The translations under genes and the position numbers were made by a program. Below the pieces are notes generated by a model, which was not told the DNA's origin, made no database searches, and saw only the letters and a list, made by a program, of their open reading frames with translations. Positions 1 through 9,682 of a DNA stretch of 40,566 bases are shown here, piece after piece. Origin of the DNA: Deltaproteobacteria bacterium (GTDB lineage Bacteria > UBA10199 > JACPAL01). How positions within the stretch are numbered: the first letter of the stretch is position 1; each line of letters opens with the position of its first letter. The DNA is taken from contig JACPAL010000005.1 of NCBI GenBank assembly GCA_016180855.1, positions 116,905 to 157,470 of the forward strand, given 5' to 3'.

Positions 1-1
1 G

Positions 2-1105
2 CTGGAGATGCTCGAGGGTGACGAAATCCAGCACACGAGTGCTATTTATCTGACACGCTATCCGGTTGAACTGGCTGAGGCATTGCTCGAAGAGGCGCCC
101 GCCGGTTTAAATCGCGTCATGTTCACCAACTCCGGGTCGGAGGCGAACGAGTTTGCCTTCTTGGCCGCCCGCCAGGCAACGGGGGAGTCGACCGTTGTCA
201 ATCTCCGGCATGGTTATCATGGTGGGACCTCCGGGACCTTGGCCCAGTGTGGGCACCACACCTGGCGGTTTCGTTCCCAGCCGGTTGCTGCAACAACATC
301 GGCCCTGGAACCTTATTGTTATCGATGTCCCTTTAATAAAACGCCGGACAGCTGCTCCCTGGAGTGTGCCAAGAATGTTGAAACGACGATTCAGACCACG
401 ACGCATGGAAAGATTGCCGCCTTCATTGCAGAACCGGTGATGGGCGTTGGTGGTTTTATAACGCCTCCGGATGATTATTTTCACGAAGTCGTAAAGATCG
501 TTCATCGTTACGGCGGTCAGTATATCAGTGACGAGGTCCAGACCGGTGTCGGTCGTTCCGGCGGCTCCTTTTTCATGACAAAGGAGATTGGGATCGACGC
601 CGATATTATCACGATGGCGAAGGGACTGGGGAACGGTGCCCCTGTCGGTGCTGTCCTTCTCAAAACGGGAGTGGTTGAGGGGATGAAGGGAAAGTTTCAT
701 TTCAATACCTTTGGCGGTGATCCGTATCAGTCACGACAGGCAACGGAGAACATTAATATTATTCGTGAGGAAAGGCTTATTCAGAATGCCCAACGGATGG
801 GAACGAGACTCAAAGAGGGGCTTCAAGATTTGATGAAGAGGCATGAGTTGATTGGAGAGGTCAGGGGGCGTGGCCTATTGGTTGGAATTGAATTAGTCAA
901 GGATAGAAAGACAAAGGCGTATGCCCCCGAAGAGACAGTCGAATTGATGGAGTTGTGCAAAGAGGAGGGGGTTCTTGTTGGTAAGGGAGGTCTCTTTGGT
1001 AATGTTATCAGGATAGCACCGCCGCTTTCCATCAGTAGCGATGAAATAGATTTATTAGTTCAGACCATCGACAGATCTCTTGGTAAAATTTCAAAGAAGG
1101 GGTAA
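2..1105 (+). CDS. Class III PLP aminotransferase, 5' end outside the window (probable beta-alanine/3-aminoisobutyrate transaminase)
   Basis: Fold-type I, class III omega-aminotransferase. The frame is open to the left edge, and the family is usually about 430-450 residues, so roughly 70-80 N-terminal residues are missing. Numbering from the ATG at 8, the sequence shows NSGSEANEFA, the PLP-site Asp175 (ISDEVQTGVGR) and the Schiff-base Lys205 in ITMAKGLGNG. A Cys-containing insert (YCYRCPF then CSLEC) is typical of AGXT2-like and reductive-pyrimidine-pathway transaminases. It ends three bases before an NCS1 permease, and preT-preA lie nearby, so the likely role is transferring the amino group from beta-alanine or 3-aminoisobutyrate, the end products of uracil/thymine reduction. 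Family assignment is firm; substrate is inferred from context. A 4-aminobutyrate or other omega-amino acid transaminase remains possible. Confidence 0.9.
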   Translation: MEMLEGDEIQHTSAIYLTRYPVELAEALLEEAPAGLNRVMFTNSGSEANEFAFLAARQATGESTVVNLRHGYHGGTSGTLAQCGHHTWRFRSQPVAATTSALEPYCYRCPFNKTPDSCSLECAKNVETTIQTTTHGKIAAFIAEPVMGVGGFITPPDDYFHEVVKIVHRYGGQYISDEVQTGVGRSGGSFFMTKEIGIDADIITMAKGLGNGAPVGAVLLKTGVVEGMKGKFHFNTFGGDPYQSRQATENINIIREERLIQNAQRMGTRLKEGLQDLMKRHELIGEVRGRGLLVGIELVKDRKTKAYAPEETVELMELCKEEGVLVGKGGLFGNVIRIAPPLSISSDEIDLLVQTIDRSLGKISKKG

Positions 1106-1108
1106 TTT

Positions 1109-2581
1109 ATGGAGAACAGTCTCATCAATCCGGACATTGCACCAGTCCCGTGTGAGAAGAGGACCTGGAGCGCCTTGCACTTTTTCTCGCTCTGGGTCGG
1201 GATGGCGGTCTGTATCCCGACTTACATGCTCGCCTCGTCGCTGATTGATGGTGGGATGAATTGGTCTCAGGCGATCCTGACGGTTTTGCTGGGGAACAGC
1301 ATTGTCCTGATCCCGATGATCTTAAATGGCCATGTCGGTGTGAAATATGGGATTCCTTACCCTGTCTTTGCCCGGGCCAGTTTTGGAATCCGTGGTTCAA
1401 ATATCGCGGCGATGCTTCGGGCGATCGTTGCGTGTGGCTGGTTTGGGATCCAGACCTGGATTGGCGGCGCGGCGATTTACAGTGCTGTTCTTGTCCTCTG
1501 GCCGGAGGCGGCAAATCTTCCAACGGTCCTGCCGGAATTTATTGGTGTCGGGCTCGTTCCGTTTCTCTGCTTCCTTCTTTTTTGGCTGATCAACCTCTAT
1601 TTTATCTGGAAGGGGACCGAATCGATCAAATGGCTCGAGACTGCCTGTGCGCCGTTTCTGATCCTCTGTGGATTGGCCCTGCTTGGTTGGGCGATCATGA
1701 AGGCGGATGGATTGGGACCGATCTTGTCCTCTCCGTCCCGGTTTGAGACCTCCGATGCCTTTTGGGCCTTTTTTGTCCCCGGTCTGACCGGAATGGTCGG
1801 CTTTTGGGCAACGCTCAGTCTGAACATTACCGACTTTACGCGGTATGCGGCGAATCAGAAGTCTCAGGTCGTAGGGCAGGCGTTAGGGCTGCCAACGACG
1901 ATGACCCTTTTTGCCTTTATCGGGGTTGTTGTAACGAGTGCGACGGTTATTCTCTATGGCGAGGCGATCTGGGATCCCGTCCTGTTGGTCCGGCGGTTTG
2001 ATTCTCCAATGATCGTTCTGGTCTCAATGTTTGCCGTTTTGATCGCCACGCTGTCCACCAATGTGGCGGCGAATGTTGTGGGACCGGCCAATGACTTTTC
2101 TAATTTGAGCCCTTCCCGCATCAGTTTCAAGCAGGGGGGGTATATCACCGGACTGATCGGGATTTTGATGATGCCGTGGAAACTGGTGAAAGATCCGTCG
2201 GGATACATCTTTACCTGGCTGATCGGCTACTCGGCACTGCTCGGGCCGATTGGAGGGATTCTCCTCGTTGATTACTATCTTGTCCGACGATGTGAACTCT
2301 CCGTCAACGATCTCTATCGCCGGGGTGGGGCCTATTGGTACAGAAATGGGATTAACTGGAGGGCGGTTGTTGCATTTCTTTTAGGTGTCTTGCCGAACCT
2401 TCCCGGCTTTTTGACCCAGGTAAAGGTTCTCGATCTCTCTAACTACCCTCTGTTGATTTCATTCTATCACTACGCCTGGTTCATCGGCTTCTTCCTCGCA
2501 GGGGTCAGTTACTATCTCTTCTCACTGATTGAGCGGACAGAAGCAGAGGGAGAGACTGAAACCGAAGAGGTGACGGTTTAG
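1109..2581 (+). CDS. NCS1-family nucleobase/hydantoin/allantoin permease
   Basis: Inner-membrane cation symporter of the NCS1 family (Mhp1, PucI, FurE relatives), 490 residues, the usual length, with about 12 hydrophobic segments. Diagnostic features are the N-terminal WSALHFFSLWVGMAVCIPTY stretch, the FARASFGIRGSN loop, WFGIQTWIGG, the NITDFTRYA segment and LLGPIGGILLVDYYLVRR near the C-terminus. It starts three bases after the aminotransferase stop, so the two are co-transcribed and probably translationally coupled. Next to preT-preA the likely substrate is uracil or another pyrimidine, or a dihydropyrimidine/hydantoin. The exact substrate cannot be read from sequence. The C-terminal tail is acidic and looks cytoplasmic. 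Confidence 0.92.
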   Translation: MENSLINPDIAPVPCEKRTWSALHFFSLWVGMAVCIPTYMLASSLIDGGMNWSQAILTVLLGNSIVLIPMILNGHVGVKYGIPYPVFARASFGIRGSNIAAMLRAIVACGWFGIQTWIGGAAIYSAVLVLWPEAANLPTVLPEFIGVGLVPFLCFLLFWLINLYFIWKGTESIKWLETACAPFLILCGLALLGWAIMKADGLGPILSSPSRFETSDAFWAFFVPGLTGMVGFWATLSLNITDFTRYAANQKSQVVGQALGLPTTMTLFAFIGVVVTSATVILYGEAIWDPVLLVRRFDSPMIVLVSMFAVLIATLSTNVAANVVGPANDFSNLSPSRISFKQGGYITGLIGILMMPWKLVKDPSGYIFTWLIGYSALLGPIGGILLVDYYLVRRCELSVNDLYRRGGAYWYRNGINWRAVVAFLLGVLPNLPGFLTQVKVLDLSNYPLLISFYHYAWFIGFFLAGVSYYLFSLIERTEAEGETETEEVTV

Positions 2582-2584
2582 TTC

Positions 2585-3526
2585 TTATGACAGCTTTACT
2601 CGGTCGCCCGCTTCTGCTTCCGCTAACCAACGGATTAGGTCAAAGGTTCGTCCCGGTCCTCGTGCCATCGACATCGCTGTTGGATCTTGAGTCCCCAGAG
2701 TTAGAATTCTTGAAAAAACTTCATAAGTCTGAGGGTCGCCATAAATAGCGATAATGATTTTTTGGGGTATAGTGTTCGGTTTTGCAAGTCGGAATTGTTC
2801 TACGGCGTGGAGGATCGTCCAAGCAGACTGGGCTGGTGTTAGTTTGCCAATGATGCCTGTCCCCAAAGCAGGAATGACAACTGAATCAATTCGATGTTCG
2901 CTCGCGGTTTGAAGGGCACTGAGTACAGATTTTAATATGGTGAATGCTTCGTCTTGCGGTGTTCCAGGGTTTCCAACACTCACGACATTAAGAAGATATT
3001 TTGACTGACCCCCTCCACTTTGAGTCAGAGTACAAGTGCCCCAGGGAACGTCAATGCCCCGATTTCGATTGATATCGGCAATTCTGGCATAATCCCTCAT
3101 TCCCTGGACGGCACCTGATCGGTAGATAGCAGCCCCAACACCGCCATTGGAGGCACCGCCTTTAAAATGTGGGACAACATAGGCATCGGCCTTAATCGTT
3201 GTCATGTCCCCCATAATAATGGCGGTCTCTTCGCCGGTGTTTACCCCTGCCTTAATAGTTTTTGTTTTAATGCCACAACGTTCCAGTAAAGCTGCAAGGG
3301 TATCAGTGCTTCCTGTTACCCCAGAAGGAGATCGTCTTGACCAAAGCGTTCCTGCAACAAAAGCGGTTCCGGCAATAAAAGAGAGGGTATTTATTATAGT
3401 TCTATTTTTGGCGTAAAAGGAGAGGAGGATTTCTCTAATTTCTCCGCCTGAAGAATGATCCCCGGAATCAGTTATCGGGTTTTTTGGGGAAGCGCCGGGT
3501 TTTTGAGCAATTGTGATAACGCTCAT
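2585..3526 (-). CDS. Membrane-anchored macro-domain protein
   Basis: 313 residues. An N-terminal stretch of about 40 polar residues is followed by one hydrophobic segment (about 43-62, ending LWSRR), then a macro domain at about 105-245. Macro signatures are GDMTTIKADAYVVP (usual form GDIT..DAIVN), SNGGVGAAIYRSGA and PALGTGIIGKL. Macro domains bind ADP-ribose and related ligands, and some remove ADP-ribose from proteins or nucleic acids. A TM-anchored version is uncommon. The gene is 9 bp downstream of the HETGH-motif protein on the same strand, so they form a pair. It converges on the permease with a 3-bp gap. Domain call is confident; ligand and hydrolase activity are unknown. Confidence 0.8.
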   Translation of the reverse strand: MSVITIAQKPGASPKNPITDSGDHSSGGEIREILLSFYAKNRTIINTLSFIAGTAFVAGTLWSRRSPSGVTGSTDTLAALLERCGIKTKTIKAGVNTGEETAIIMGDMTTIKADAYVVPHFKGGASNGGVGAAIYRSGAVQGMRDYARIADINRNRGIDVPWGTCTLTQSGGGQSKYLLNVVSVGNPGTPQDEAFTILKSVLSALQTASEHRIDSVVIPALGTGIIGKLTPAQSAWTILHAVEQFRLAKPNTIPQKIIIAIYGDPQTYEVFSRILTLGTQDPTAMSMARGPGRTFDLIRWLAEAEAGDRVKLS

Positions 3527-3535
3527 AAAATTACT

Positions 3536-3946
3536 TTATCCTCTCAAGAGGCCTGCAAGACCGCCAAGATGGCCCGTCTCATGCAGGACAACATCAGAAT
3601 CAGCCAATCTTCCCCCAGAAAAAACCATTGTGCCACCAGGGGTGAAAAAGGCGTTCAGACCCGTTGCTGCAAATAAATCATCCCCCTCAACAACTAAGCC
3701 ATCTACTCCTAACCTATCCACGTCTCTCCATAGAGCACCTGCGACAGAGCTTCGAAGAGCACCAACTTTTCGGGCAAGAGCGGTTTCAACTGGTTCAAAA
3801 AAGAGTGTATCTCCATCAATCACCCGGGTAACGACCTGACCTGTATGTCGACTAAAAGGGCCTGTCGGTTTTAATAAAACCGCTTCTAGCTTTGTGATCA
3901 ATCTCAATGCCTCAAAACCAGCTCCTATTCTTCGCATGAGTGACAT
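3536..3946 (-). CDS. Small protein of unknown function ending in an HExxH-like motif
   Basis: 136 residues, preceded by a strong ribosome binding site (GGGAGGG just 5' of the ATG), so expression is likely. I do not recognise the family. The C-terminus reads VVLHETGHLGGLAGLLRG: an HExxH zinc-metallopeptidase-type motif only about 15 residues from the stop. That leaves little room for a third zinc ligand. Either the protein is a truncated metallopeptidase, or the motif serves another role. The middle (VTRVIDGDTLFFEPV, LGVDGLVVEGDDLF) looks like beta-strand-rich sequence. Genes encoding it and the macro-domain protein are 9 bp apart, suggesting joint function. Confidence 0.65.
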   Translation of the reverse strand: MSLMRRIGAGFEALRLITKLEAVLLKPTGPFSRHTGQVVTRVIDGDTLFFEPVETALARKVGALRSSVAGALWRDVDRLGVDGLVVEGDDLFAATGLNAFFTPGGTMVFSGGRLADSDVVLHETGHLGGLAGLLRG

Positions 3947-4070
3947 AGTCCCTCCCTTTTATTTTTTAAGTGCCGAGTAGCTGGTTTTGTTTTCGGGGGG
4001 GGCAAGAAATGTTGCGAAGCATTTCTTATCTTGATATTATTTTTTAACAATACTATTATTAATATCTGTT

Positions 4071-4307
4071 ATGAGTAAAACCATCTCTACCAGCATCTCA
4101 CTCCCACTCCCTCTGGAAAAGGCCGTTCAAAAGGAGGCCCGGGCGGAGCATCGGACCAAGAGCGGGTTCATCCAGGAGGCTATCCGCTATTACCTGGAGG
4201 CCAAGCGATGGAAGAGACTGCAAAGAGAGACGGCGGAACGGGCACGTCAGCTCGGAATTCGTTCCGAAGAAGATGTTGAAGAGCTCGTTGACTCGGTACG
4301 CACGTGA
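4071..4307 (+). CDS. Ribbon-helix-helix (CopG/RHH) antitoxin
   Basis: 78 residues. The N-terminal strand TISTSISLPLPLEKAVQKEA followed by two helices (RTKSGFIQEAIRYYLE) is the MetJ/Arc-type ribbon-helix-helix DNA-binding fold used by type II antitoxins, with a charged C-terminal tail that would wrap the toxin. The stop overlaps the GTG start of the PIN gene by four bases (GTGA at 4304-4307), so the pair is translationally coupled, as is usual for toxin-antitoxin operons. RHH antitoxins normally repress their own promoter. The 124-bp AT-rich region upstream would hold the operator. Confidence 0.88.
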   Translation: MSKTISTSISLPLPLEKAVQKEARAEHRTKSGFIQEAIRYYLEAKRWKRLQRETAERARQLGIRSEEDVEELVDSVRT

Positions 4308-4723
4308 AGATCGTTTGTGATACCAATGTTCTTATTTCCGCCTACATCTTTCCGGGCGGGCCTCCAGAGGAGATAATCAATCTAGCAAGGGTCAAGGAGG
4401 TTACGCTCTGTATTTCACCTGACATTGTGACTGAATTCAAAAAAGTCCTTCTCATGAAATTCAAGCATACTGAGAGAGAGGCGGATGACCGTGTGGAACG
4501 CCTGACACAGATTTCCGAGATCGTTTATCCCAAGGAAAGAATAAGTCTCATTCAGAGAAAAGATTCCGATAACCGGATTCTGGAGTGTGCCCAAGCGGCT
4601 GAGGTTGATTACCTGGTTTCTGGAGACAAGAGGGACATTCTCCCACTTGGAAAAATTGGTCAAACCGAGATCCTAACGGCTACCGTATTTCTCGAAAGAT
4701 ACAAAGAACGAAATACTCGCTAA
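4304..4723 (+). CDS. PIN-domain ribonuclease toxin
   Basis: 139 residues, the usual size of COG1569-type PIN toxins. The acidic metal-binding residues are in place: Asp6 (CDTNVLISAY), Glu44 (VTEFKKVL), Asp87/Asp89 (RKDSDNRILECA) and Asp108 (VSGDKRD). PIN toxins are Mg-dependent endoribonucleases, often acting on tRNA or mRNA. The start is GTG, overlapping the antitoxin stop. It ends 4 bp before the convergent tyrosine phenol-lyase gene. The module may stabilise this chromosomal segment; no other mobile-element gene is visible beside it. Confidence 0.88.
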   Translation: MKIVCDTNVLISAYIFPGGPPEEIINLARVKEVTLCISPDIVTEFKKVLLMKFKHTEREADDRVERLTQISEIVYPKERISLIQRKDSDNRILECAQAAEVDYLVSGDKRDILPLGKIGQTEILTATVFLERYKERNTR

Positions 4724-4727
4724 CGGT

Positions 4728-6122
<1,395 letters not shown>

Positions 6123-6167
6123 CTATCCTGTTTTGAGGCTCTCTTCAAGAACTTCAGATAGGCAACG

Positions 6168-7421
6168 TCAGGCGGTTTTTCGGAGCGGGTTTTTCGGGTG
6201 ATCGGGCCAGGTCAATTTGGGGAGGCCTCGATCAATAGAAACCATCGTGATACAATCCTCCACCGGGCAGACGTGACTGCAGAGATTGCAGCCGACGCAA
6301 TGATCTTCAATAATCTCTGGGATACGGGAGCCGGGGTTCAAACGGATCGATTGATGGGCCCCATCCTCACAGGCGATGTAACAAAGCTGGCAGGCAATAC
6401 ACTTTTTCTCATCAATATGGGCGATCACCTTGTAATTTAAATCAAGATTTTCCCATCGCCGGAGTTTCTTGGCCGCGATGCCTGTTAAATCGGTTGGGCG
6501 CCGCATCCCTTTTTCCTCAAGATAATTTGAAAACCCGTCGATCAAGTCGGTTACGATCCGGAAACCGTAATGCATCACGGCAGTGCAGACCTGAACGGTC
6601 GAGGCGCCCATCAGGAAAAATTCAACGCAATCGGCCCAGGTCTCGATACCGCCGATACCGGAGATCGGGAGCTTGAAGTCAGGGTGGTTGTAAAGCTCGG
6701 AGACCATATTCAGGGCGATCGGTTTGACCGCCGGACCGCAGTAACCGCCATGGCTTGAAAAGCCGCCGACACGAGGGTTCGGTTCCATCGTTTTCAGGTC
6801 AATGCCAGTGACCGAATTGATGGTGTTGATCAGTGAAACGGCGTCGGCCCCACCCCGTTGTGCCGCGAGTCCTGCGGCGGTGATATCCGTGATGTTGGGA
6901 GTCAGTTTGACAATGACCGGTTTGGTCGCCGCCTCTTTCACCCATGAGGTGATCTTTTCGGCGACAGCCGGATTCTGGCCAACGGCTGATCCCATGCCCC
7001 GCTCGCACATCCCGTGGGGACAGCCGTAGTTCAGCTCAAAACCGTCCACACCGACATCCTCACACCGCCTGATGCCGTCGTGCCATTCCTCTTTCCCCTC
7101 GAACATGAGTGAGGCGATCAACGCATGATGGGGGAAGTTCTTTTTGACCTCGGCCATTTCAGCCAGGTTTGCCTCGAGAGGTCGATCGGTAATCAGCTCA
7201 ATGTTGTTGAATCCCATCATCCGCTTGTCACGGTAATGAAGGGCCCCGTACCGACTGGAGACATTGACAATCGGTTGGCCCAGGGTCTTCCAGACGGCCC
7301 CACCCCAACCGGAGCGGAACGCCTTCATGACCTGATACCCTGTGTTGGTTGGTGGCGCCGAGGCGAGCCAGAAAGGGTTTGGGGATTTGATTCCGGCAAA
7401 ATTAACATTGAGATCGATCAT
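6168..7421 (-). CDS. preA: NAD-dependent dihydropyrimidine dehydrogenase, catalytic subunit PreA
   Basis: 417 residues, matching PreA length. The N-terminal TIM-barrel FMN domain resembles dihydroorotate dehydrogenase (PFWLASAPPTNTG near the start). It carries the active-site loop NYGCPHGMCERGMGSAVGQ with Cys134 at the position of the catalytic Cys of mammalian DPD. The C-terminal ferredoxin-like part has two 4Fe-4S motifs: C341/344/347/351 and C375/378/381/385. With PreT it interconverts uracil/thymine and dihydropyrimidines. The ATG overlaps the preT stop by 4 bp (ATGA, 7418-7421), indicating coupled translation of an equimolar complex. Confidence 0.95.
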   Translation of the reverse strand: MIDLNVNFAGIKSPNPFWLASAPPTNTGYQVMKAFRSGWGGAVWKTLGQPIVNVSSRYGALHYRDKRMMGFNNIELITDRPLEANLAEMAEVKKNFPHHALIASLMFEGKEEWHDGIRRCEDVGVDGFELNYGCPHGMCERGMGSAVGQNPAVAEKITSWVKEAATKPVIVKLTPNITDITAAGLAAQRGGADAVSLINTINSVTGIDLKTMEPNPRVGGFSSHGGYCGPAVKPIALNMVSELYNHPDFKLPISGIGGIETWADCVEFFLMGASTVQVCTAVMHYGFRIVTDLIDGFSNYLEEKGMRRPTDLTGIAAKKLRRWENLDLNYKVIAHIDEKKCIACQLCYIACEDGAHQSIRLNPGSRIPEIIEDHCVGCNLCSHVCPVEDCITMVSIDRGLPKLTWPDHPKNPLRKTA

Positions 7422-8728
7422 AAAAGTTTCCTCTTAAAATAGGAGTCAATCCCTCGTGCGGCTTCACGCCCATGGGCGACCGCATGGACCACCTCCTTGC
7501 CGCCGTTGACGCAGTCACCACCGGCAAAATATCTCTCATTCGTCGTTTCAAAATCTTTGTTCACCTTGATCTTTCCATTCTCCAATTCCAGGCCGGGGAT
7601 CGATTTTAAAAAGGAGAGTTGTTTTTCCTGGCCGGTCGCGAAAATGACCATGTCGCATGAGAGGAGGCCCCCCTCACCCCATCCCTCTCCCTCGAGGGGA
7701 GAGGGTGATAATTGAATACCTTCAACTTTCTTGTTCCCAAGGATTTCTACCGGCGTTGCCTGGAATATCAGCTGAACCCCATGTTGTCTCGCCAGTTCCA
7801 CCTCAAAATCGTAGGCGCTCATCTTGTCTTCAGTTCGGCGGTACACGAGAGTCACTTGGCTTCCAAGCTTTGCTGATTCAACCGCGGCGTCGATTGCTGT
7901 GTTGCCACCACCGATCACAACAACGCGACGCCCTATCGGTACCCTGAGATTGTTCTTTCTCAAGTTGTAGATGAAGTCGGAGGCGGCGAAGGCCCCTTCT
8001 TTTTCAATGCCGGGCAGGGGAGGGGGCCTGGTCTCCCCAAGACCAATCCCGATAAAAATGGCATCAAATCTCTTCTCAAGCGGTTTCAAGGCATTGGTTT
8101 CAATCTGTTGGCCTGTTTTGATCTCAAAACCGATTTCGGCAACATAGGCGACTTCACGATCGGAGCTTTGATTGGAATATTTGTAGGGTGCGACGCCGTA
8201 ACGATTTAAACCACCTGCCTTTTCACTCGCCTCAAAAACAACCGCTTCATGTCCCAGAACAGTCAATTCATGGGCACAGGCAAGACCTGCGGGACCGGCG
8301 CCAAGGATCGCAACCCTCCGGCCGGAAGGTCTTCCCTTTTTGAAGAAATGGATGTTTTGGTCGATCGTCTTCGCTGTGGCGTAGCCTTGAAGTCGTCCGA
8401 TCTCTATCGGGTTCTTGTTCATTCCTAAATAAACGCACGACCCTTCGCACAAGACCTCCGTCGGGCAGACATCGGCGCAGGATTGCCCCAGAATATTCTG
8501 GGTAAAAATTGTCTTGGCGGCCCCTTTCGGATTTCGGGTCATGATCTGCCGGATGAACATAGGAATATCGATAGAGGTCGGGCAGGCGTTGATGCAGGGG
8601 GCATCGTGGCAAAAGAGACAACGGGACGCCTCCCCCATCGCCTCCTGATCGGTCATTCGGGGCTTAATCTTGGCGAATCTCTCTTGAAGTTCCTGTTCGG
8701 AAAGAGTTGGTAGTGGTATCCCCGCCAT
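7418..8728 (-). CDS. preT: NAD-dependent dihydropyrimidine dehydrogenase, flavin subunit PreT
   Basis: 436 residues, of the GltD/PreT family that passes electrons between NAD(H) and PreA through FAD. The N-terminal Cys cluster (CLFCHDAPCINACP, then CADVCPTEVLCEGSC, residues 37-98) binds Fe-S centres. Dinucleotide motifs are GAGPAGLACA (about 143-152) and VIGGGNTAID (271-280), and the FAD tail is FAGGDCVNGGKEVVHAVAHG. Residues about 341-354 (SPSPLEGEGWGEGG) are encoded by a palindromic repeat inserted in frame in a loop before LLSCDMVIFATG. It is the first gene of preT-preA-tpl on this strand. No strong Shine-Dalgarno is seen before the ATG. Confidence 0.93.
   Translation of the reverse strand: MAGIPLPTLSEQELQERFAKIKPRMTDQEAMGEASRCLFCHDAPCINACPTSIDIPMFIRQIMTRNPKGAAKTIFTQNILGQSCADVCPTEVLCEGSCVYLGMNKNPIEIGRLQGYATAKTIDQNIHFFKKGRPSGRRVAILGAGPAGLACAHELTVLGHEAVVFEASEKAGGLNRYGVAPYKYSNQSSDREVAYVAEIGFEIKTGQQIETNALKPLEKRFDAIFIGIGLGETRPPPLPGIEKEGAFAASDFIYNLRKNNLRVPIGRRVVVIGGGNTAIDAAVESAKLGSQVTLVYRRTEDKMSAYDFEVELARQHGVQLIFQATPVEILGNKKVEGIQLSPSPLEGEGWGEGGLLSCDMVIFATGQEKQLSFLKSIPGLELENGKIKVNKDFETTNERYFAGGDCVNGGKEVVHAVAHGREAARGIDSYFKRKLL
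7666..7712. repeat. REP-like palindromic repeat inside preT
   Basis: The core hairpin has arms CCCTCTCCC at 7683-7691 and GGGAGAGGG at 7697-7705 with a 5-nt spacer, flanked by a CCCCCTCACCCC tract. This is the widespread type of dispersed bacterial repeat normally found between genes. Here it is read in frame and adds about 14 residues (SPSPLEGEGWGEGG) to PreT. Confidence 0.75.
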
Positions 8729-8879
8729 GATGCTTGTTTAATCGATTTTCAGGCGGGGTGGTTGTGTTAAAACTGGGCTGTTTGCAGGTAGTCAATAGGA
8801 CCAGTGTGCTGGAGTTTATCCGCCTCCGCCAGAAAACCCTGCCGTCTTGCGGCGGAGAGATTCATTGCTTTGCGCACTA
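8729..8879. other. Intergenic region upstream of preT / downstream of the LysM gene
   Basis: 151 bp with no gene that I can support. It would contain the preT-preA-tpl promoter. A short inverted repeat (CTCCGCC at about 8824 with GGCGGAG at about 8852) may form a weak hairpin. I see no clear terminator with a T tract. Confidence 0.4.
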
Positions 8880-9569
8880 CTACCACTTACCAAACAAATG
8901 AGACAGGTCGACTGTCACTCCAAAGTCAACTCTTTCTCCACCTACTTCATGGCCTAAACCAAGTGTAAGTCCAAGACGAGGTGCTTCGCATCCAAGTGAA
9001 GAATTGCCGGTATTAAATCCGCAGTTGAATACGGGCTCCGCTGCTGAATATTCTGCACAGTTCTCCTCAGCAGAGGTTCTCCTTACCCTGACCTTATCTC
9101 CCGGATAGATCCAGTTTCCTTCGGCATCCCGTTTTGGACCCCCTGGGGTTTGTGTCGTTAGGTGAGGGTTTTCTTCCAAAACTTGTTTTAAAACTTGATC
9201 ATTCCTGCCGGCAATCTCTCCCAAAGTATCACCTTTTCTAACAATAACGACTACCCGATCCTGAATAAGAGCCTTTGCGGCGGCCAGTTTTTCTGGGGCA
9301 ATAGAGCCCCGTTTTACTCGATCAGCGTTGTGGCAATAAGCCCCTTCGCTTTCACTACAATACTTGGTGAAGAATTTATCGCCATTGTTCGTGATTTCTA
9401 CCTGGGTAGTTGTCCCTATGGCATTCGTTTGAGTTGCCTTGATTCCTCCCTCACGGGTAATCCTAATGGTGGCACAATCGGGGAGATCAGTTCCTAATGC
9501 CTCCCCAATTGACTCAACATGAGATTGGGCTTCTTCGGTACAATGGCCGATTGGTTTAGTGACACTCAT
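8880..9569 (-). CDS. LysM-domain protein of unknown function
   Basis: 229 residues, with a strong ribosome binding site (AAGGAGG before the ATG at 9569). The middle region at about 107-163 is a LysM module (VVIVRKGDTLGEIAGRNDQV, NPHL, YPGDKVRV), which binds peptidoglycan-type glycans. It is interrupted by a slightly longer loop (TTQTPGGPKRDAEGNWIYPGD). There is no obvious signal peptide, so export is unclear. The C-terminus (GLTLGLGHEVGGERVDFGVTV) is Gly-rich and beta-strand-like. Several Cys residues (31, 71, 79, and later NCAEYS, FNCGF, GCEAP) could form disulfides. The family is not recognised beyond LysM. Confidence 0.75.
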   Translation of the reverse strand: MSVTKPIGHCTEEAQSHVESIGEALGTDLPDCATIRITREGGIKATQTNAIGTTTQVEITNNGDKFFTKYCSESEGAYCHNADRVKRGSIAPEKLAAAKALIQDRVVVIVRKGDTLGEIAGRNDQVLKQVLEENPHLTTQTPGGPKRDAEGNWIYPGDKVRVRRTSAEENCAEYSAAEPVFNCGFNTGNSSLGCEAPRLGLTLGLGHEVGGERVDFGVTVDLSHLFGKW

Positions 9570-9682
9570 AGGTAACCTCCTTCAAAATTATTGGCTGTTT
9601 TATTATCGTATCTGGCGTCAGTCCGGGTGCCTTAAAAACAACATAATTCCTACGCAGAAAATTGATCATTATTTTCAAGCAG

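Noticed and set aside
107-700. 197-codon antisense frame in the aminotransferase gene
   Set aside because: It is a shadow frame opposite a clear class III aminotransferase with catalytic residues.
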